Position numbers and translations under genes: made by a program. Of a stretch of DNA of 64,000 nt, positions 34,331 through 42,874 are shown piece after piece. A model generated the notes under the pieces. It ran no database searches, was not told where the DNA came from, and saw nothing but the letters and a program-made list of their open reading frames with translations. The stretch is taken from NCBI RefSeq assembly GCF_000014805.1, contig NC_008570.1, forward strand, positions 4,388,501 through 4,452,500, read 5' to 3'. Each line of letters opens with the position of its first letter. The stretch's first letter is position 1. This DNA comes from Aeromonas hydrophila subsp. hydrophila ATCC 7966 (GTDB taxonomy: Bacteria > Pseudomonadota > Gammaproteobacteria > Enterobacterales > Aeromonadaceae).

Positions 34331-35338
34331 ATGTTCCATCTAGAAGTGAATCAACTGCACAAATCCTATGGCGACACCAGAGTGTTCGAGGGGATTGAAT
34401 TCGGCATCCGAAAGGGGGAGCTGGTGACACTGCTCGGCCCCTCCGGCTGCGGCAAGTCCACCCTGCTGCGGGCGCTGGCCGGGCTCACCCCGGTGGATGG
34501 CGGTCAGGTGCGGGTAGCCGGTGAAGATATTACCTGGCAGGAGCCCCAGAAGCGGGGCATCGGCATGGTGTTCCAGAGCTATGCGCTGTTCCCCAACATG
34601 ACGGTGCGGGACAACGTCGCCTTCGGTCTCAAGATGAAGCCCCAGCCGGGGCGGGATCTCGCCGCCAGCGTGCAGGAGGCGCTGGCGCTGGTGGAGCTGA
34701 CCGGCTTCGAGCGCCGCTATCCGAGCGAACTCTCCGGCGGCCAGCGTCAGCGCGTCGCCCTGGCCCGGGCTCTGGTGGTGCAGCCGCGGATCCTGCTGCT
34801 GGACGAGCCGCTCTCGGCGCTGGATGCCCGCATCCGCCGCAGCTTGCGCCAGCAGATCCGCGAGATCCAGCAGCGCCTTGAGCTCACCACCATCTTCGTC
34901 ACCCACGATCAGGAGGAGGCGCTGACCATGTCGGACCGGATCTTCCTGATGAACAAGGGATCCATCGTGCAGAGCGGCACGCCGGAGGAGATCTACACCC
35001 GCCCCGCCAGCGAGTTCGTGGCAAGCTTTATCGGCAACTACAACCTGCTCGATGGTGAGCAGGCCAGCTCCCTGTTCGGCCCCCGTTTTCAGGGCAAGCT
35101 GGCGCTGCGACCGGAGTCCCTCTCCCTGCTGCCGGCCGGTGCCCGCAGCGATGAACCTCACCTGCCGGGGGTTATCAGCGGGCAGCAGCTGCTCGGCAAC
35201 GTGATCCGCTATCAGGTGAGCTGTGCGGCGGGCCTGCTGACGGTGGACTGCCTCAACCGCTCCGCCGGCGAGCTGCTGCCGGTGGGCAGCGCCGTGACCC
35301 TGGTGGTGGCCCGGGATCAGCTCTGTGAGGTAGCATGA
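34331..35338 (+). CDS. ABC transporter ATP-binding protein
   Basis: 335 residues, the energising subunit of the importer. Walker A GPSGCGKS (residues 36-43), Q-loop MVFQSYALFPNMT, signature LSGGQRQR, Walker B ILLLDEPLSALD and switch His in FVTHDQEEAL are all intact. A C-terminal TOBE-like regulatory domain (about 245-330) follows, as in PotA, FbpC and PhnT. The gene starts 6 bp after the second permease. Confidence 0.93.
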   Translation: MFHLEVNQLHKSYGDTRVFEGIEFGIRKGELVTLLGPSGCGKSTLLRALAGLTPVDGGQVRVAGEDITWQEPQKRGIGMVFQSYALFPNMTVRDNVAFGLKMKPQPGRDLAASVQEALALVELTGFERRYPSELSGGQRQRVALARALVVQPRILLLDEPLSALDARIRRSLRQQIREIQQRLELTTIFVTHDQEEALTMSDRIFLMNKGSIVQSGTPEEIYTRPASEFVASFIGNYNLLDGEQASSLFGPRFQGKLALRPESLSLLPAGARSDEPHLPGVISGQQLLGNVIRYQVSCAAGLLTVDCLNRSAGELLPVGSAVTLVVARDQLCEVA

Positions 35339-35377
35339 CACCGCATTTCATTTCCATTTTTACTGCGAGGAGCGCCC

Positions 35378-36037
35378 ATGGCACTGGCACTGTTTGATCT
35401 GGACGAGACCCTGATTGCCGGGGATTCCGCCAGCCTCTGGCTGGCGTACATGGTGGCCGAGGAGCTGGCGCCGGCCAGCATGATCGCCGAGGAGCAGGCG
35501 ATGATGTCCCTCTACCATCAGGGCAAGATGGACATGCACCAGTACATGGCCTTCACCCTGCAACCGCTGGCGGGCAAGACGCGCCAGTGGCTCGACTCGC
35601 TCTGCACCCGCTTTGCCGAGCAGGTGCTGCGCGATCGTATCTATCCGGAGGGGTTGGCACGCATCGAGTGGCACCGCCAGCGCGGTGACGAGCTGGTGCT
35701 CATCTCCGCCTCCGGCGAGCATCTGGTGGCTCCCATGGCGCAGATGCTGGGGATGGATCACTGCGTGGCCATCCTGCTCGACGAGGAAGCCGGCATGCTG
35801 ACCGGCCAGACCCGCGGCACCCTCAGCTTTCGCGAGGGCAAGGTGGCCCGCATCAACCAGCTGTTTGCCGCCAGCACCAACCCCTGGCGGGAGAGTCACG
35901 GCTACAGCGATTCCCACAACGACCTGCCGCTGCTGCAGGCGGTAACCCACCCCCACGCGGTCAACCCGGCGCCCGGTCTGCGCCAGGTCGCCATCGAGCA
36001 GGCCTGGCCCACCCTCGATTGGCAGTTGGCCTCCTGA
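35378..36037 (+). CDS. HAD-IB family phosphatase
   Basis: 219 residues of the phosphoserine-phosphatase-like HAD subclass. Motif I FDLDETL holds the nucleophile Asp, motif II is LISASG, the helical cap spans about 20-90, and motif IV is YSDSHNDLPLL. It hydrolyses a small phosphomonoester in the cytoplasm. As last gene of the Pho-box operon (39 bp after the ATPase) it probably releases phosphate from the product of the alkaline-phosphatase-like enzyme. The exact substrate cannot be told from sequence. Confidence 0.88.
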   Translation: MALALFDLDETLIAGDSASLWLAYMVAEELAPASMIAEEQAMMSLYHQGKMDMHQYMAFTLQPLAGKTRQWLDSLCTRFAEQVLRDRIYPEGLARIEWHRQRGDELVLISASGEHLVAPMAQMLGMDHCVAILLDEEAGMLTGQTRGTLSFREGKVARINQLFAASTNPWRESHGYSDSHNDLPLLQAVTHPHAVNPAPGLRQVAIEQAWPTLDWQLAS

Positions 36038-36040
36038 ATG

Positions 36041-36068
36041 AAGAAGAGGCCCTCAGGCCTCTTCTTTG
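36041..36068. terminator. Terminator ending the Pho-box operon
   Basis: An 11-bp perfect stem AAGAAGAGGCC/GGCCTCTTCTT with a CTCA loop. Its right half is also the last codons of the convergent diguanylate cyclase gene, so one sequence serves both. Confidence 0.8.
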
Positions 36069-37663
36069 CTCAGCAGTGCATCGTCGGCAGGAGGCGCATC
36101 CTCCTGCCTCTTCGCCTCGGGCCTGCCCAGATAGATGCGGTTCTTGCCGTCGCGTTTGGCGCGGTACACCTCGGCATCGGCGATCTCCAGCAGCGTCTTG
36201 CCATCCATCCCCGCCTGACTGGCTACCAGCCCGCCGCTGAAGGTGATCCTGAGCTCGGGCTCGCGCCAGTCCAGTGACTCCACCCCCTTGCGGAACTGCT
36301 CCAGCAGCATCTGGCAGAAGTGGATGTCCGGGTTGACCAGCAGCACCACCAGCTCCTCGCCACCGTAGCGGCAGACCCAGCCGTGATCCCCCAGCAGCCG
36401 CATGCCCAGCTTGGACACCCGCTTGAGCACCACGTCCCCGGTCTGATGGCCGAAGGTGTCGTTGACCCGTTTGAAATCGTCCAGATCCACCATGGCCAGG
36501 CAGAACGGCTGATGCTCGAACAGCAGACGATTGACGCGTTCGTCGAAGAAGCGGCGGTTGTAGAGGCCGGTCAGCTTGTCGAGGTTGGCCTGCTGGCGCG
36601 CCTCGTAATAATCCTTGCTCACCTCCGCCAGCTCGGCATAGACGTGTCTGAGCTCGCGCATCCCCCCCTGCGGCACGTCATCGGGCTGCATCCGGCTCGC
36701 CCGGATCATGCTGGAGATCTCGTCGAGCATGCGGCGAAAATAGCGGGACCAGACCAGCGCCAGCATCACGTAGAGCACGCAGGCCAGCGCCACCATCAGC
36801 TGCACGTTGAGGGAGACCCGCTCCACCACCGCCATCACGCTGGCCACCGGCTGCACACTGATCAGTACCCAGTTGCGCTCGGTCAGCTTGCTGTAGGCCA
36901 CGAACTGGCTGGATGCCTTGTCCAGAAAGATGCCATCCTCCTGGCTGAAGCGGGAAAGCCACTCGGGATGGGCCATGGGTTTGAGCAGTTGCGCGGTGTC
37001 AGGATGTGCCAGCACCTTGCCGGACTGGTTGACGACCATCTGGTAGCCGTCCCCCAGCTGGCGATTCAGCTGGGCGGAAAAGGGGGCCAGGATGGCATCC
37101 ATCGCAAACACCCCGCGTACCTTGCCCTCCTTGTCGGTCAGGGCCCGCGCCAGGGCGATCACCAGATTGCCGTTGGTATAGTCGTAATAGGGCTCGGTCC
37201 AGACCATCTTGCCCACGTGCTGGCTGGCCAGCTGATACCAGGGGCGAACCCTGGGATCGAAGTTGGCATCCGCCTGCCAGGCGGGGTAGATCAGCATCTG
37301 CCGTTCGGCAGTGCCGATGTAGATGTAGACCAGATCGGCCATGACCCCCTTGTAGAGCTGCCACTCCTTCAGATAGGTCTCGGTGTTGTGCAGACGGGGG
37401 CCGCTGATGTCAGCCACCTGCACCTGGTCGTAGATGAGGGTGAACTGGCGTTCCATCTCGTGCAGATAGGGTTCGATGAAGACGTGCCGCAGTTGGTGAT
37501 TGGTGGCGAGCAGGCGCTGCTGCAGCTCGTTTTGCAGGCTGCGCTCCATGTGCAGGTAGTAGATACCCCCCAGCATCAATACCGGGATGAACAGCAGAAG
37601 CAGGCCCAGACGCATCCGGGCAACCAGAGACCAGGTTTTTTTGGAGACCGCTCGTTTATCCAA
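36053..37663 (-). CDS. Membrane GGDEF protein with dCache sensor and GGEEL motif
   Basis: 536 residues: a membrane helix (about 17-38), a large periplasmic double-Cache-type sensor (about 40-285), a second helix (about 288-310), a linker, and a GGDEF domain (about 365-515). The catalytic loop reads RYGGEELVV: the last residue is Leu instead of Phe. The catalytic Glu residues remain, and the nearby DLDDFKRVNDTFGHQTGD metal region is intact, so activity is possible but not certain. No RxxD I-site is present. Dual-Cache domains usually sense amino acids or carboxylates. It is a single gene convergent with the Pho-box operon. Confidence 0.88.
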   Translation of the reverse strand: MDKRAVSKKTWSLVARMRLGLLLLFIPVLMLGGIYYLHMERSLQNELQQRLLATNHQLRHVFIEPYLHEMERQFTLIYDQVQVADISGPRLHNTETYLKEWQLYKGVMADLVYIYIGTAERQMLIYPAWQADANFDPRVRPWYQLASQHVGKMVWTEPYYDYTNGNLVIALARALTDKEGKVRGVFAMDAILAPFSAQLNRQLGDGYQMVVNQSGKVLAHPDTAQLLKPMAHPEWLSRFSQEDGIFLDKASSQFVAYSKLTERNWVLISVQPVASVMAVVERVSLNVQLMVALACVLYVMLALVWSRYFRRMLDEISSMIRASRMQPDDVPQGGMRELRHVYAELAEVSKDYYEARQQANLDKLTGLYNRRFFDERVNRLLFEHQPFCLAMVDLDDFKRVNDTFGHQTGDVVLKRVSKLGMRLLGDHGWVCRYGGEELVVLLVNPDIHFCQMLLEQFRKGVESLDWREPELRITFSGGLVASQAGMDGKTLLEIADAEVYRAKRDGKNRIYLGRPEAKRQEDAPPADDALLSKEEA

Positions 37664-37772
37664 TCCTGACTCCTGCTATTGCCAGACAACGCGTAGTGTC
37701 AGAATATCAGCAGCGCGAGATGGCGTCCAAAGGGAAGCTGACCATCTGCTCAACGAGAGGTAATCGACAAGG

Positions 37773-38213
37773 ATGCTGAACCCGGATCTGTTGATGGCGC
37801 TGCACTACTGCGCCGTGATCACCCTGACCGGAGCGATCACCTCCGAATATTTTCTGTTCCGTCGCGGCATGTCCATCGAGCAGGTGCGCAAGCTGCTGCT
37901 GGCCGACGGCCTGGCGGCGCTGGCCCTGCTGCTCATCTTCATCACCGGGGTGTTGCAAGTGCTTGCCCACCCAGACGAGCCCTCCGTGCTGCTCGCCAAT
38001 CCGGGCTACCGCACCAAGCTGCTGCTGTTCTGCGTGATGGCCATCAGCTTTGGCTACCCCAGCCGTCTCTTCTACCGTTGGCGCCGCTCCCTGCGCCAGG
38101 GGCGCGCCCCCATGGTCTCCATCCAGCAGCAGTTCTGGGTGATCTGGATCCTGCGCGGCAACCTGCTGCTGCTCGCCCTCATACCCCTGCTGGCCGGCAT
38201 CGCCAACGGCTGA
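37773..38213 (+). CDS. DUF2214-like integral membrane protein
   Basis: 146 residues with four predicted membrane helices (starting LLMALHYCAVITLTGAI, LLADGLAALALLLIFITGVL, LLLFCVMAISFGYPSRLF, and LLLLALIPLLAG). An ExxLF-containing first loop and a GYRTKLLLF segment fit the DUF2214 family as far as can be judged by eye. Function unknown. It is monocistronic and upstream of the EamA transporter. Confidence 0.7.
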   Translation: MLNPDLLMALHYCAVITLTGAITSEYFLFRRGMSIEQVRKLLLADGLAALALLLIFITGVLQVLAHPDEPSVLLANPGYRTKLLLFCVMAISFGYPSRLFYRWRRSLRQGRAPMVSIQQQFWVIWILRGNLLLLALIPLLAGIANG

Positions 38214-38360
38214 GCCGCACGAGCTGCGGCAAGGCCGTGGGATAACCGCTCACACAGCCAACCTCATCGAAGCTAAAGACAAATCCCCCCGCGCACGGTT
38301 ATCTTGGAGGCTGGCGCTTTGCGGCACGGCCCTGCCCGTCCGTCTTTCAGGGATGAATCT

Positions 38361-39260
38361 ATGCGTTCGAACATGATGTTATTGATGGCCGCCGCCATCT
38401 GGGGGCTGGGCTTCGTGGCCCAGCGACTCGGGATGGACCACATGGGGCCTTACACCTTCAACGGCCTGCGCTTTCTGCTGGGGGCCGCCTCCCTGCTGCC
38501 GCTACTGTGGTGGCTCAAGTCCCGCCAACCCAAGGCCCAGCCCGGTGATCGGCGTCTGCTGCTGACCGGCGGCCTCATCGCCGGTACCGTGCTGTTCAGC
38601 GCCGCCTCGCTGCAACAGGTGGGGCTGCTCTACACCACGGCAGCCAAGGCGGGTTTCATCACAGGTCTCTACATCATACTGGTGCCGGTGATCGGGCTCG
38701 CCCTGCGCCACAAGACGGGGGCCAACACCTGGGTTGGCGCCCTCATCGCCATGGCAGGGCTCTACTACCTCAGCGTCACCGAGGACTTCACCATCGGCTA
38801 CGGCGACCTGCTGCAGGTGGTGGGCGCCCTGTTCTGGGCCGTACACCTGCTGGTGCTGGATCACTACTCGAGCCGGGTCGCCCCCATTCGCCTCGCTGGC
38901 GTTCAGTTCGTGGTGTGCGGTCTGCTCAGTCTGGGCACCGCGCTGGTCATCGAGACCCCCAGTCTGAGCGGCGCAGTGGCCGGCTGGCAGGCCCTGCTCT
39001 ATGCCGGTCTGGTATCGGTCGGGGTGGGCTACACCCTGCAGGTGGTGGGTCAGCGCTGCGCCCATCCGGCCCATGCCGCCATCATCCTCAGCCTGGAGAC
39101 GGTGTTCGCCGCCATCGGTGGCGTGCTGTTGCTGGGGGAAACCCTCGACGAGCGCGCCATGGTGGGCTGCGCCCTGATGCTGGCAGGCATGCTGATTTCC
39201 CAGATCCGCCTGCGCTGGTGGTGGAAATCCCGGCGGGACAAGGTGCCCAGCCAACCCTAG
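38361..39260 (+). CDS. DMT-superfamily (EamA) transporter
   Basis: 299 residues from ATG 38361 (MRSNMMLLMAAAIWGLGF), with AGGGA upstream. Ten membrane helices form two EamA repeats. Such proteins export amino acids or metabolites; the substrate is unknown. The C-terminal tail is Arg/Lys-rich (RWWWKSRRDKVPSQP). The last 23 codons, including the stop, are duplicated 46 bp downstream at 39307-39375. Confidence 0.88.
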   Translation: MRSNMMLLMAAAIWGLGFVAQRLGMDHMGPYTFNGLRFLLGAASLLPLLWWLKSRQPKAQPGDRRLLLTGGLIAGTVLFSAASLQQVGLLYTTAAKAGFITGLYIILVPVIGLALRHKTGANTWVGALIAMAGLYYLSVTEDFTIGYGDLLQVVGALFWAVHLLVLDHYSSRVAPIRLAGVQFVVCGLLSLGTALVIETPSLSGAVAGWQALLYAGLVSVGVGYTLQVVGQRCAHPAHAAIILSLETVFAAIGGVLLLGETLDERAMVGCALMLAGMLISQIRLRWWWKSRRDKVPSQP

Positions 39261-39306
39261 CTGAGTGGGCCAGCTTCGGCCTGTCGTCTGATGCTGGTCC
39301 ATATGC

Positions 39307-39375
39307 CTGATCTCCCAGATCCGCCTGCGTTGGTGGTGGAAGTCCCGGCGGGACAAGGTGCCGAGCCAACCCTGA
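39307..39375 (+). repeat. Duplicated 3' end of the EamA gene (remnant)
   Basis: This 69-bp segment matches 39192-39260, the final codons and stop of the EamA gene, except at five positions. In the original frame every difference is silent and the stop changes from TAG to TGA. It has no start of its own and is probably not translated. The pattern is best explained by recombination between two homologous alleles that left the old 3' end behind. Confidence 0.85.
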
Positions 39376-39411
39376 TGTGGCAGGCATGCCGGAACGCCAG
39401 TGACCCCAAAC

Positions 39412-39440
39412 AAAACGAGGCGCCCAGGGCGCCTCGTTTT
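39412..39440. terminator. Bidirectional terminator
   Basis: A 13-bp perfect stem AAAACGAGGCGCC and its complement, with a 3-nt loop, lies between convergent genes. Confidence 0.92.
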
Positions 39441-39452
39441 ATGGCCGTACGC

Positions 39453-40310
39453 CTAGCGCACGCTGGAGCAGAAGCTCACGTCGTCGCGCAGGGGATCATT
39501 GCTCACGCTGTGGTAGAGCTCGAAGCAGGGGCCGCTGCCGAACTCCAGCCCGGCCGCGACTATGTCACCCACATGCTCCTGCCAGCGCGGGCCGTACTGG
39601 TTGCGGTCGGTAATGAGGTAACGGGACTGGGCATAACGGCCAGCCGGAATGAGCTGGGTCTCCACCTCTCCCTCACCCCGGGTCTGAGGCGGCACAGTGA
39701 TGCCGATGTCGGTGCGGCACTGGGCCGGCGGCGTCACCTCCGGGTTGTCGTGGTAGATGAAGATCCACTCCCCGCCCTCCAGCCTGCGCGCAGCGGCCCA
39801 CTGGTGCAGGCGGCCACAGACGGCATCATAACCCTCGCCATAGGGACCGGTGACCCGGATATAGGCCAGGGTACGGGCGTCCATCTCGACAGTTTTCATG
39901 GTGTTGCTCCTTGCTGATGAGTGGCCTTCAGCATAAGGGGACGGTCCATCCCATGCGTGTCCATCCTTGCTCTCCAGGTGTCCATTCTTGCTCTTGTCAC
40001 TGCGAAACGCGCCCGGTGTGCAGCCATAGTAGCGACGAAAGGCCTTGGCAAACGCCTGGGAGCTGCCTAGCCCCGCCCCCAGCGCGATGGCGGTGATGCT
40101 GGCATCGGTGTAGCAGAGCTGCCAGGCGGCCCGCTGCATGCGCAAGCGCCGGCACATCTCCCCCGGCGCCTCGCCCGCCACGGCGGTGAACACCCGGTGA
40201 AAATGGTAGAGCGAGAGGCAGGCCCGCTCCGCCAGCGCCTCGATGGAGAGATCCGGATCCTGCTCCAGCGCCCGCAGCACCGGGATGAGCCGGCGGCGGT
40301 AGTCGATCAT
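39453..40310 (-). CDS. AraC-family regulator with GyrI-like effector domain
   Basis: 285 residues. The N-terminal AraC DNA-binding domain (residues about 5-105; CLSLYHFHRVF and ALGAGLGSSQAFAKAFRRYYG) is joined to a C-terminal GyrI-like small-molecule-binding domain (about 135-285). This Rob/SbmC-like layout is typical of regulators of drug or stress responses. The start ATG overlaps the stop of the acetyltransferase gene (ATGA), so the two are co-translated. Confidence 0.88.
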   Translation of the reverse strand: MIDYRRRLIPVLRALEQDPDLSIEALAERACLSLYHFHRVFTAVAGEAPGEMCRRLRMQRAAWQLCYTDASITAIALGAGLGSSQAFAKAFRRYYGCTPGAFRSDKSKNGHLESKDGHAWDGPSPYAEGHSSARSNTMKTVEMDARTLAYIRVTGPYGEGYDAVCGRLHQWAAARRLEGGEWIFIYHDNPEVTPPAQCRTDIGITVPPQTRGEGEVETQLIPAGRYAQSRYLITDRNQYGPRWQEHVGDIVAAGLEFGSGPCFELYHSVSNDPLRDDVSFCSSVR

Positions 40311-40792
40311 GGCCGGACCCTCGCCATGTAGAGGGCATCCACGTACTCACCCTGACGGAAGGCGTAGCCACGGGCCAGCCCCTCCTCGACGAAGCCGAAC
40401 TTGCGATAGAGCGCCAGCGCCCCCTGATTGTCGGTGTAGACGGTGAGCTCGACGCGTTGCAGGTTGAGCCAGTTGTCGGCCATCTCCAGCGCGGCCCTCA
40501 GCAGGGCGGAGCCAACCCCCTTGCCGGCCCAGTCATCCCGTACCCCCATGCCTATACAGGCCACGTGCTTGCGCCTGGGATTGGGCTCCATATGCAGCGA
40601 GAGCTGGCCCACCAGCAGGCCGTCGACCTCGGCCACCAGCGCCACCACGCTGCCGCTCTCCAGCCGCTTCTGCCAGACGCCCAGGGTGGGATAGGGCAGT
40701 TGCAGGGTGCCCGCCTGAGCGTTGGGCATGGCATAGAGATCCCGCAAGGCGGGGGCATCGGCCGGTTCGGCGTGACGAATGGTGATCTGCAT
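40307..40792 (-). CDS. yhhY: GNAT acetyltransferase, YhhY-like
   Basis: 161 residues from ATG 40792, chosen because AAGGAG lies 6 nt upstream. The GNAT acetyl-CoA site (VRDDWAGKGVGSALL) is intact. Stretches such as NWLNLQRVELTVYTDN and GEYVDALYMARV near the C-terminus closely follow E. coli YhhY, reported to N-acylate some free amino acids. It is in an operon with the AraC-GyrI regulator. Confidence 0.85.
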   Translation of the reverse strand: MQITIRHAEPADAPALRDLYAMPNAQAGTLQLPYPTLGVWQKRLESGSVVALVAEVDGLLVGQLSLHMEPNPRRKHVACIGMGVRDDWAGKGVGSALLRAALEMADNWLNLQRVELTVYTDNQGALALYRKFGFVEEGLARGYAFRQGEYVDALYMARVRP

Positions 40793-40955
40793 CTGAGGCT
40801 CCTTCTCGAAAACCTCATCATGCAGCATCAGAAGGGTCCGGTCATCCCCCCAGCCCCACCCATTTGTGATGCCTATCAAAGGGCGAGGGAGGGCCCATTG
40901 GTTCCCTGGTTTTTCCTTGTTATAGACTCAAGGCTCACCAACAAGGAGAAGCACC

Positions 40956-42404
40956 ATGAACGACAAGACCCTGCACAGTGCCAATGGCGCCCCCGTTGTC
41001 GACAACAACAACAGCCTCACCGCCGGCCCCCGCGGCCCGGTGCTGATGCAAGACATCTGGTTGATGGAAAAGTTGGCTCACTTCGATCGGGAACGGATCC
41101 CGGAGCGGGTGGTTCACGCTAAAGGCTCGGGCGCCTACGGCACCTTTACCGTGACCCATGACATCAGCGCCTTCAGCAAGGCCGACCTGTTCAATGCTGT
41201 CGGCAAGCAGACCCCGGTGTTCCTGCGCTTCTCCACCGTGGCCGGTGAGAAGGGCGCCGCCGACGCCGAGCGCGACGTACGCGGCTTCGCCCTCAAGTTC
41301 TACACCGAGCAGGGCAACTGGGATCTGGTGGGCAACAACACCCCGGTGTTCTTCATTCGCGATCCGCTGAAGTTCCCCGACTTCATCCACACCCAGAAGC
41401 GGGATCCGCGCACCAACCTGCGCAGCGCCACCGCCGCCTGGGACTTCTGGTCCCGCCATCCCGAGTCCCTGCATCAAGTCACCATACTGTTCAGCGATCG
41501 CGGCATCCCCAAGAGCCTGCGGGAGATGAACGGCTACGGCAGCCACACCTTCAGCTTCATCAACGACGCCAACGAGCGCTTCTGGGTCAAGTTCCACTTC
41601 AAGACCGAGCAGGGCCACAGCTTCTACACCGATGAAGAGGCCGCCACCGCCGTCGGCCAGGATCGGGAGACCAGTCAGGCCGATCTGTTCAACGCCATCG
41701 AACGGGGCGACTTCCCGCGCTGGAAGGTCTATGTGCAGGTGATGCCGGAGGCAGAAGCCCAGACCTACCAGATCCACCCGTTCGACCTCACCAAGGTGTG
41801 GCCGCACAGCGACTACCCGCTGATCCCGGTCGGCGTGCTGGAGCTCAACCAGAACCCGGACAACTACTTCGCCCACGTGGAGCAGGCCGCCTTCACCCCG
41901 GCCAACGTGGTGCCCGGCATCGGCTTCTCGCCGGATCGCATGCTGCAGGGGCGGCTGTTCTCCTACGGTGACACCCAGCGCTATCGCCTCGGCGTCAACC
42001 ACGGCCTGCTGCCGGTCAATGCCCCGCGCTGCCCGTTCCACCACGGTGCCCACCGCGACGGCGCCATGCGGGCCGACAGCAACGGCGGCGCCAGCCCCAA
42101 CTACCAGCCGAACCGCTTCGGCACCCAGCAGCCGAGCGAGCAGCACGAGCCGGCGCTGAGTCTGGAAGGGGCCGCCCTGCACTACGATTTTCGCGACTAC
42201 GACAGCGATTACTACAGCCAGCCGGGCAACCTGTTCCGCATCATGGACGAGGGGCAGCGCTCGCGCCTCGCCGCCAACCTGGCGCGCTCCCTCGTCAACG
42301 TGGAGGATGACGCCATCCTCGCGGCCCAGCTCAAGCACTTCGAGCAGGCCGACCCCGAGTACGCCAAGCGGGTCGAGCTGGCGCTGGCCGCTCTGCAGCG
42401 CTAA
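40956..42404 (+). CDS. katA: Monofunctional haem catalase, small-subunit type
   Basis: 482 residues. It breaks down hydrogen peroxide in the cytoplasm. Catalytic His54 (VVHAKGSGA), the active-site Asn (GNNTPVFF) and the proximal haem ligand Tyr ([14 protein letters not shown]) are intact. The length of about 480 fits clade 3 catalases (KatA type). Strong AAGGAG upstream and a likely TTATAG promoter element at about 40920. It is a single gene. Confidence 0.95.
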   Translation: MNDKTLHSANGAPVVDNNNSLTAGPRGPVLMQDIWLMEKLAHFDRERIPERVVHAKGSGAYGTFTVTHDISAFSKADLFNAVGKQTPVFLRFSTVAGEKGAADAERDVRGFALKFYTEQGNWDLVGNNTPVFFIRDPLKFPDFIHTQKRDPRTNLRSATAAWDFWSRHPESLHQVTILFSDRGIPKSLREMNGYGSHTFSFINDANERFWVKFHFKTEQGHSFYTDEEAATAVGQDRETSQADLFNAIERGDFPRWKVYVQVMPEAEAQTYQIHPFDLTKVWPHSDYPLIPVGVLELNQNPDNYFAHVEQAAFTPANVVPGIGFSPDRMLQGRLFSYGDTQRYRLGVNHGLLPVNAPRCPFHHGAHRDGAMRADSNGGASPNYQPNRFGTQQPSEQHEPALSLEGAALHYDFRDYDSDYYSQPGNLFRIMDEGQRSRLAANLARSLVNVEDDAILAAQLKHFEQADPEYAKRVELALAALQR

Positions 42405-42484
42405 GTCGCAGGCAGCCAACATCTGCAAAAGCAAAACGGGGGCCTGTTGGCCCCCGTTCTCGTCATCACGGTATTGGATAGATA

Positions 42485-42509
42485 AAAACGGAGCCCAAGG
42501 CTCCGTTTT
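42485..42509. terminator. Terminator between the catalase and the duplicated small-gene region
   Basis: A perfect 11-bp stem AAAACGGAGCC/GGCTCCGTTTT with a CAA loop. It is the equivalent, in repeat copy 1, of the terminator at 42644-42671, and probably also ends catalase transcription. Confidence 0.85.
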
Positions 42510-42519
42510 CACTGCTGCA

Positions 42520-42626
42520 TCAATCCCGGACGCAGCACCCTCGCGCTCTTCCCGCTCCCTTGCCAACAGACGTTTGTACCACCCGTTACGGCAACCATGC
42601 TGTGCATAGGAAGAGTGTCACAGTGA
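42520..42626 (-). pseudogene. Decayed copy of the 35-codon gene
   Basis: This segment is a tandem copy of 42682-42789. It keeps the coding core (WYKRLLAREREERE) and the downstream terminator, but the start codon is replaced (an in-frame TGA lies where the N-terminus should be) and a one-base deletion shifts the frame near the 3' end. It should make no protein. Confidence 0.75.
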
Positions 42627-42643
42627 TCGTCTGCAGTGATGAA

Positions 42644-42671
42644 TAAAAAACAGAGCCCAAGGCTCTGTTTT
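42644..42671 (-). terminator. Terminator of the 35-codon gene
   Basis: Read leftward, an 11-bp stem AAAACAGAGCC/GGCTCTGTTTT is followed by T residues, 11 bp after the stop. Confidence 0.85.
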
Positions 42672-42681
42672 CACTGCTGTA

Positions 42682-42789
42682 TCAATCCCGGACGGAACGC
42701 GCTTCGCGCTCTTCCCGCTCCCTTGCCAACAGGCGTTTGTACCACCAGCTACTGCGACGACGTTGTGCATTGGAAGAGCGACGAGCCAT
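42682..42789 (-). CDS. Small basic protein of 35 residues
   Basis: Encodes a short Arg/Ser/Glu-rich protein beginning MARRSSNAQRRRSSWWYK and ending ARSVRD. Support: a compact gene unit with a CATAAT-like promoter element upstream (about 42830), a terminator immediately downstream, and a tandem duplicate in which the coding core is better preserved than its surroundings. The ribosome binding site is weak (AAGAA). It is probably cytoplasmic, perhaps RNA- or membrane-associated given the Trp pair and Arg cluster. No family was recognised. Confidence 0.6.
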   Translation of the reverse strand: MARRSSNAQRRRSSWWYKRLLAREREEREARSVRD

Positions 42790-42874
42790 TTCTTAGGTTC
42801 CAGCCAAGAGAGGAAAAGAGCCGCATTATGCGATAGAGGTCACGTCCATGTCTTTAGCTGGATCAAGAAAAGCC

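Noticed and set aside
29732..36037. Assignment of the operon as phnRSTUV for 2-aminoethylphosphonate
   Set aside because: The regulator fits PhnR, but the binding protein differs strongly from PhnS and no phosphonate-degrading enzyme of the known pathway is present, so the substrate is left open.
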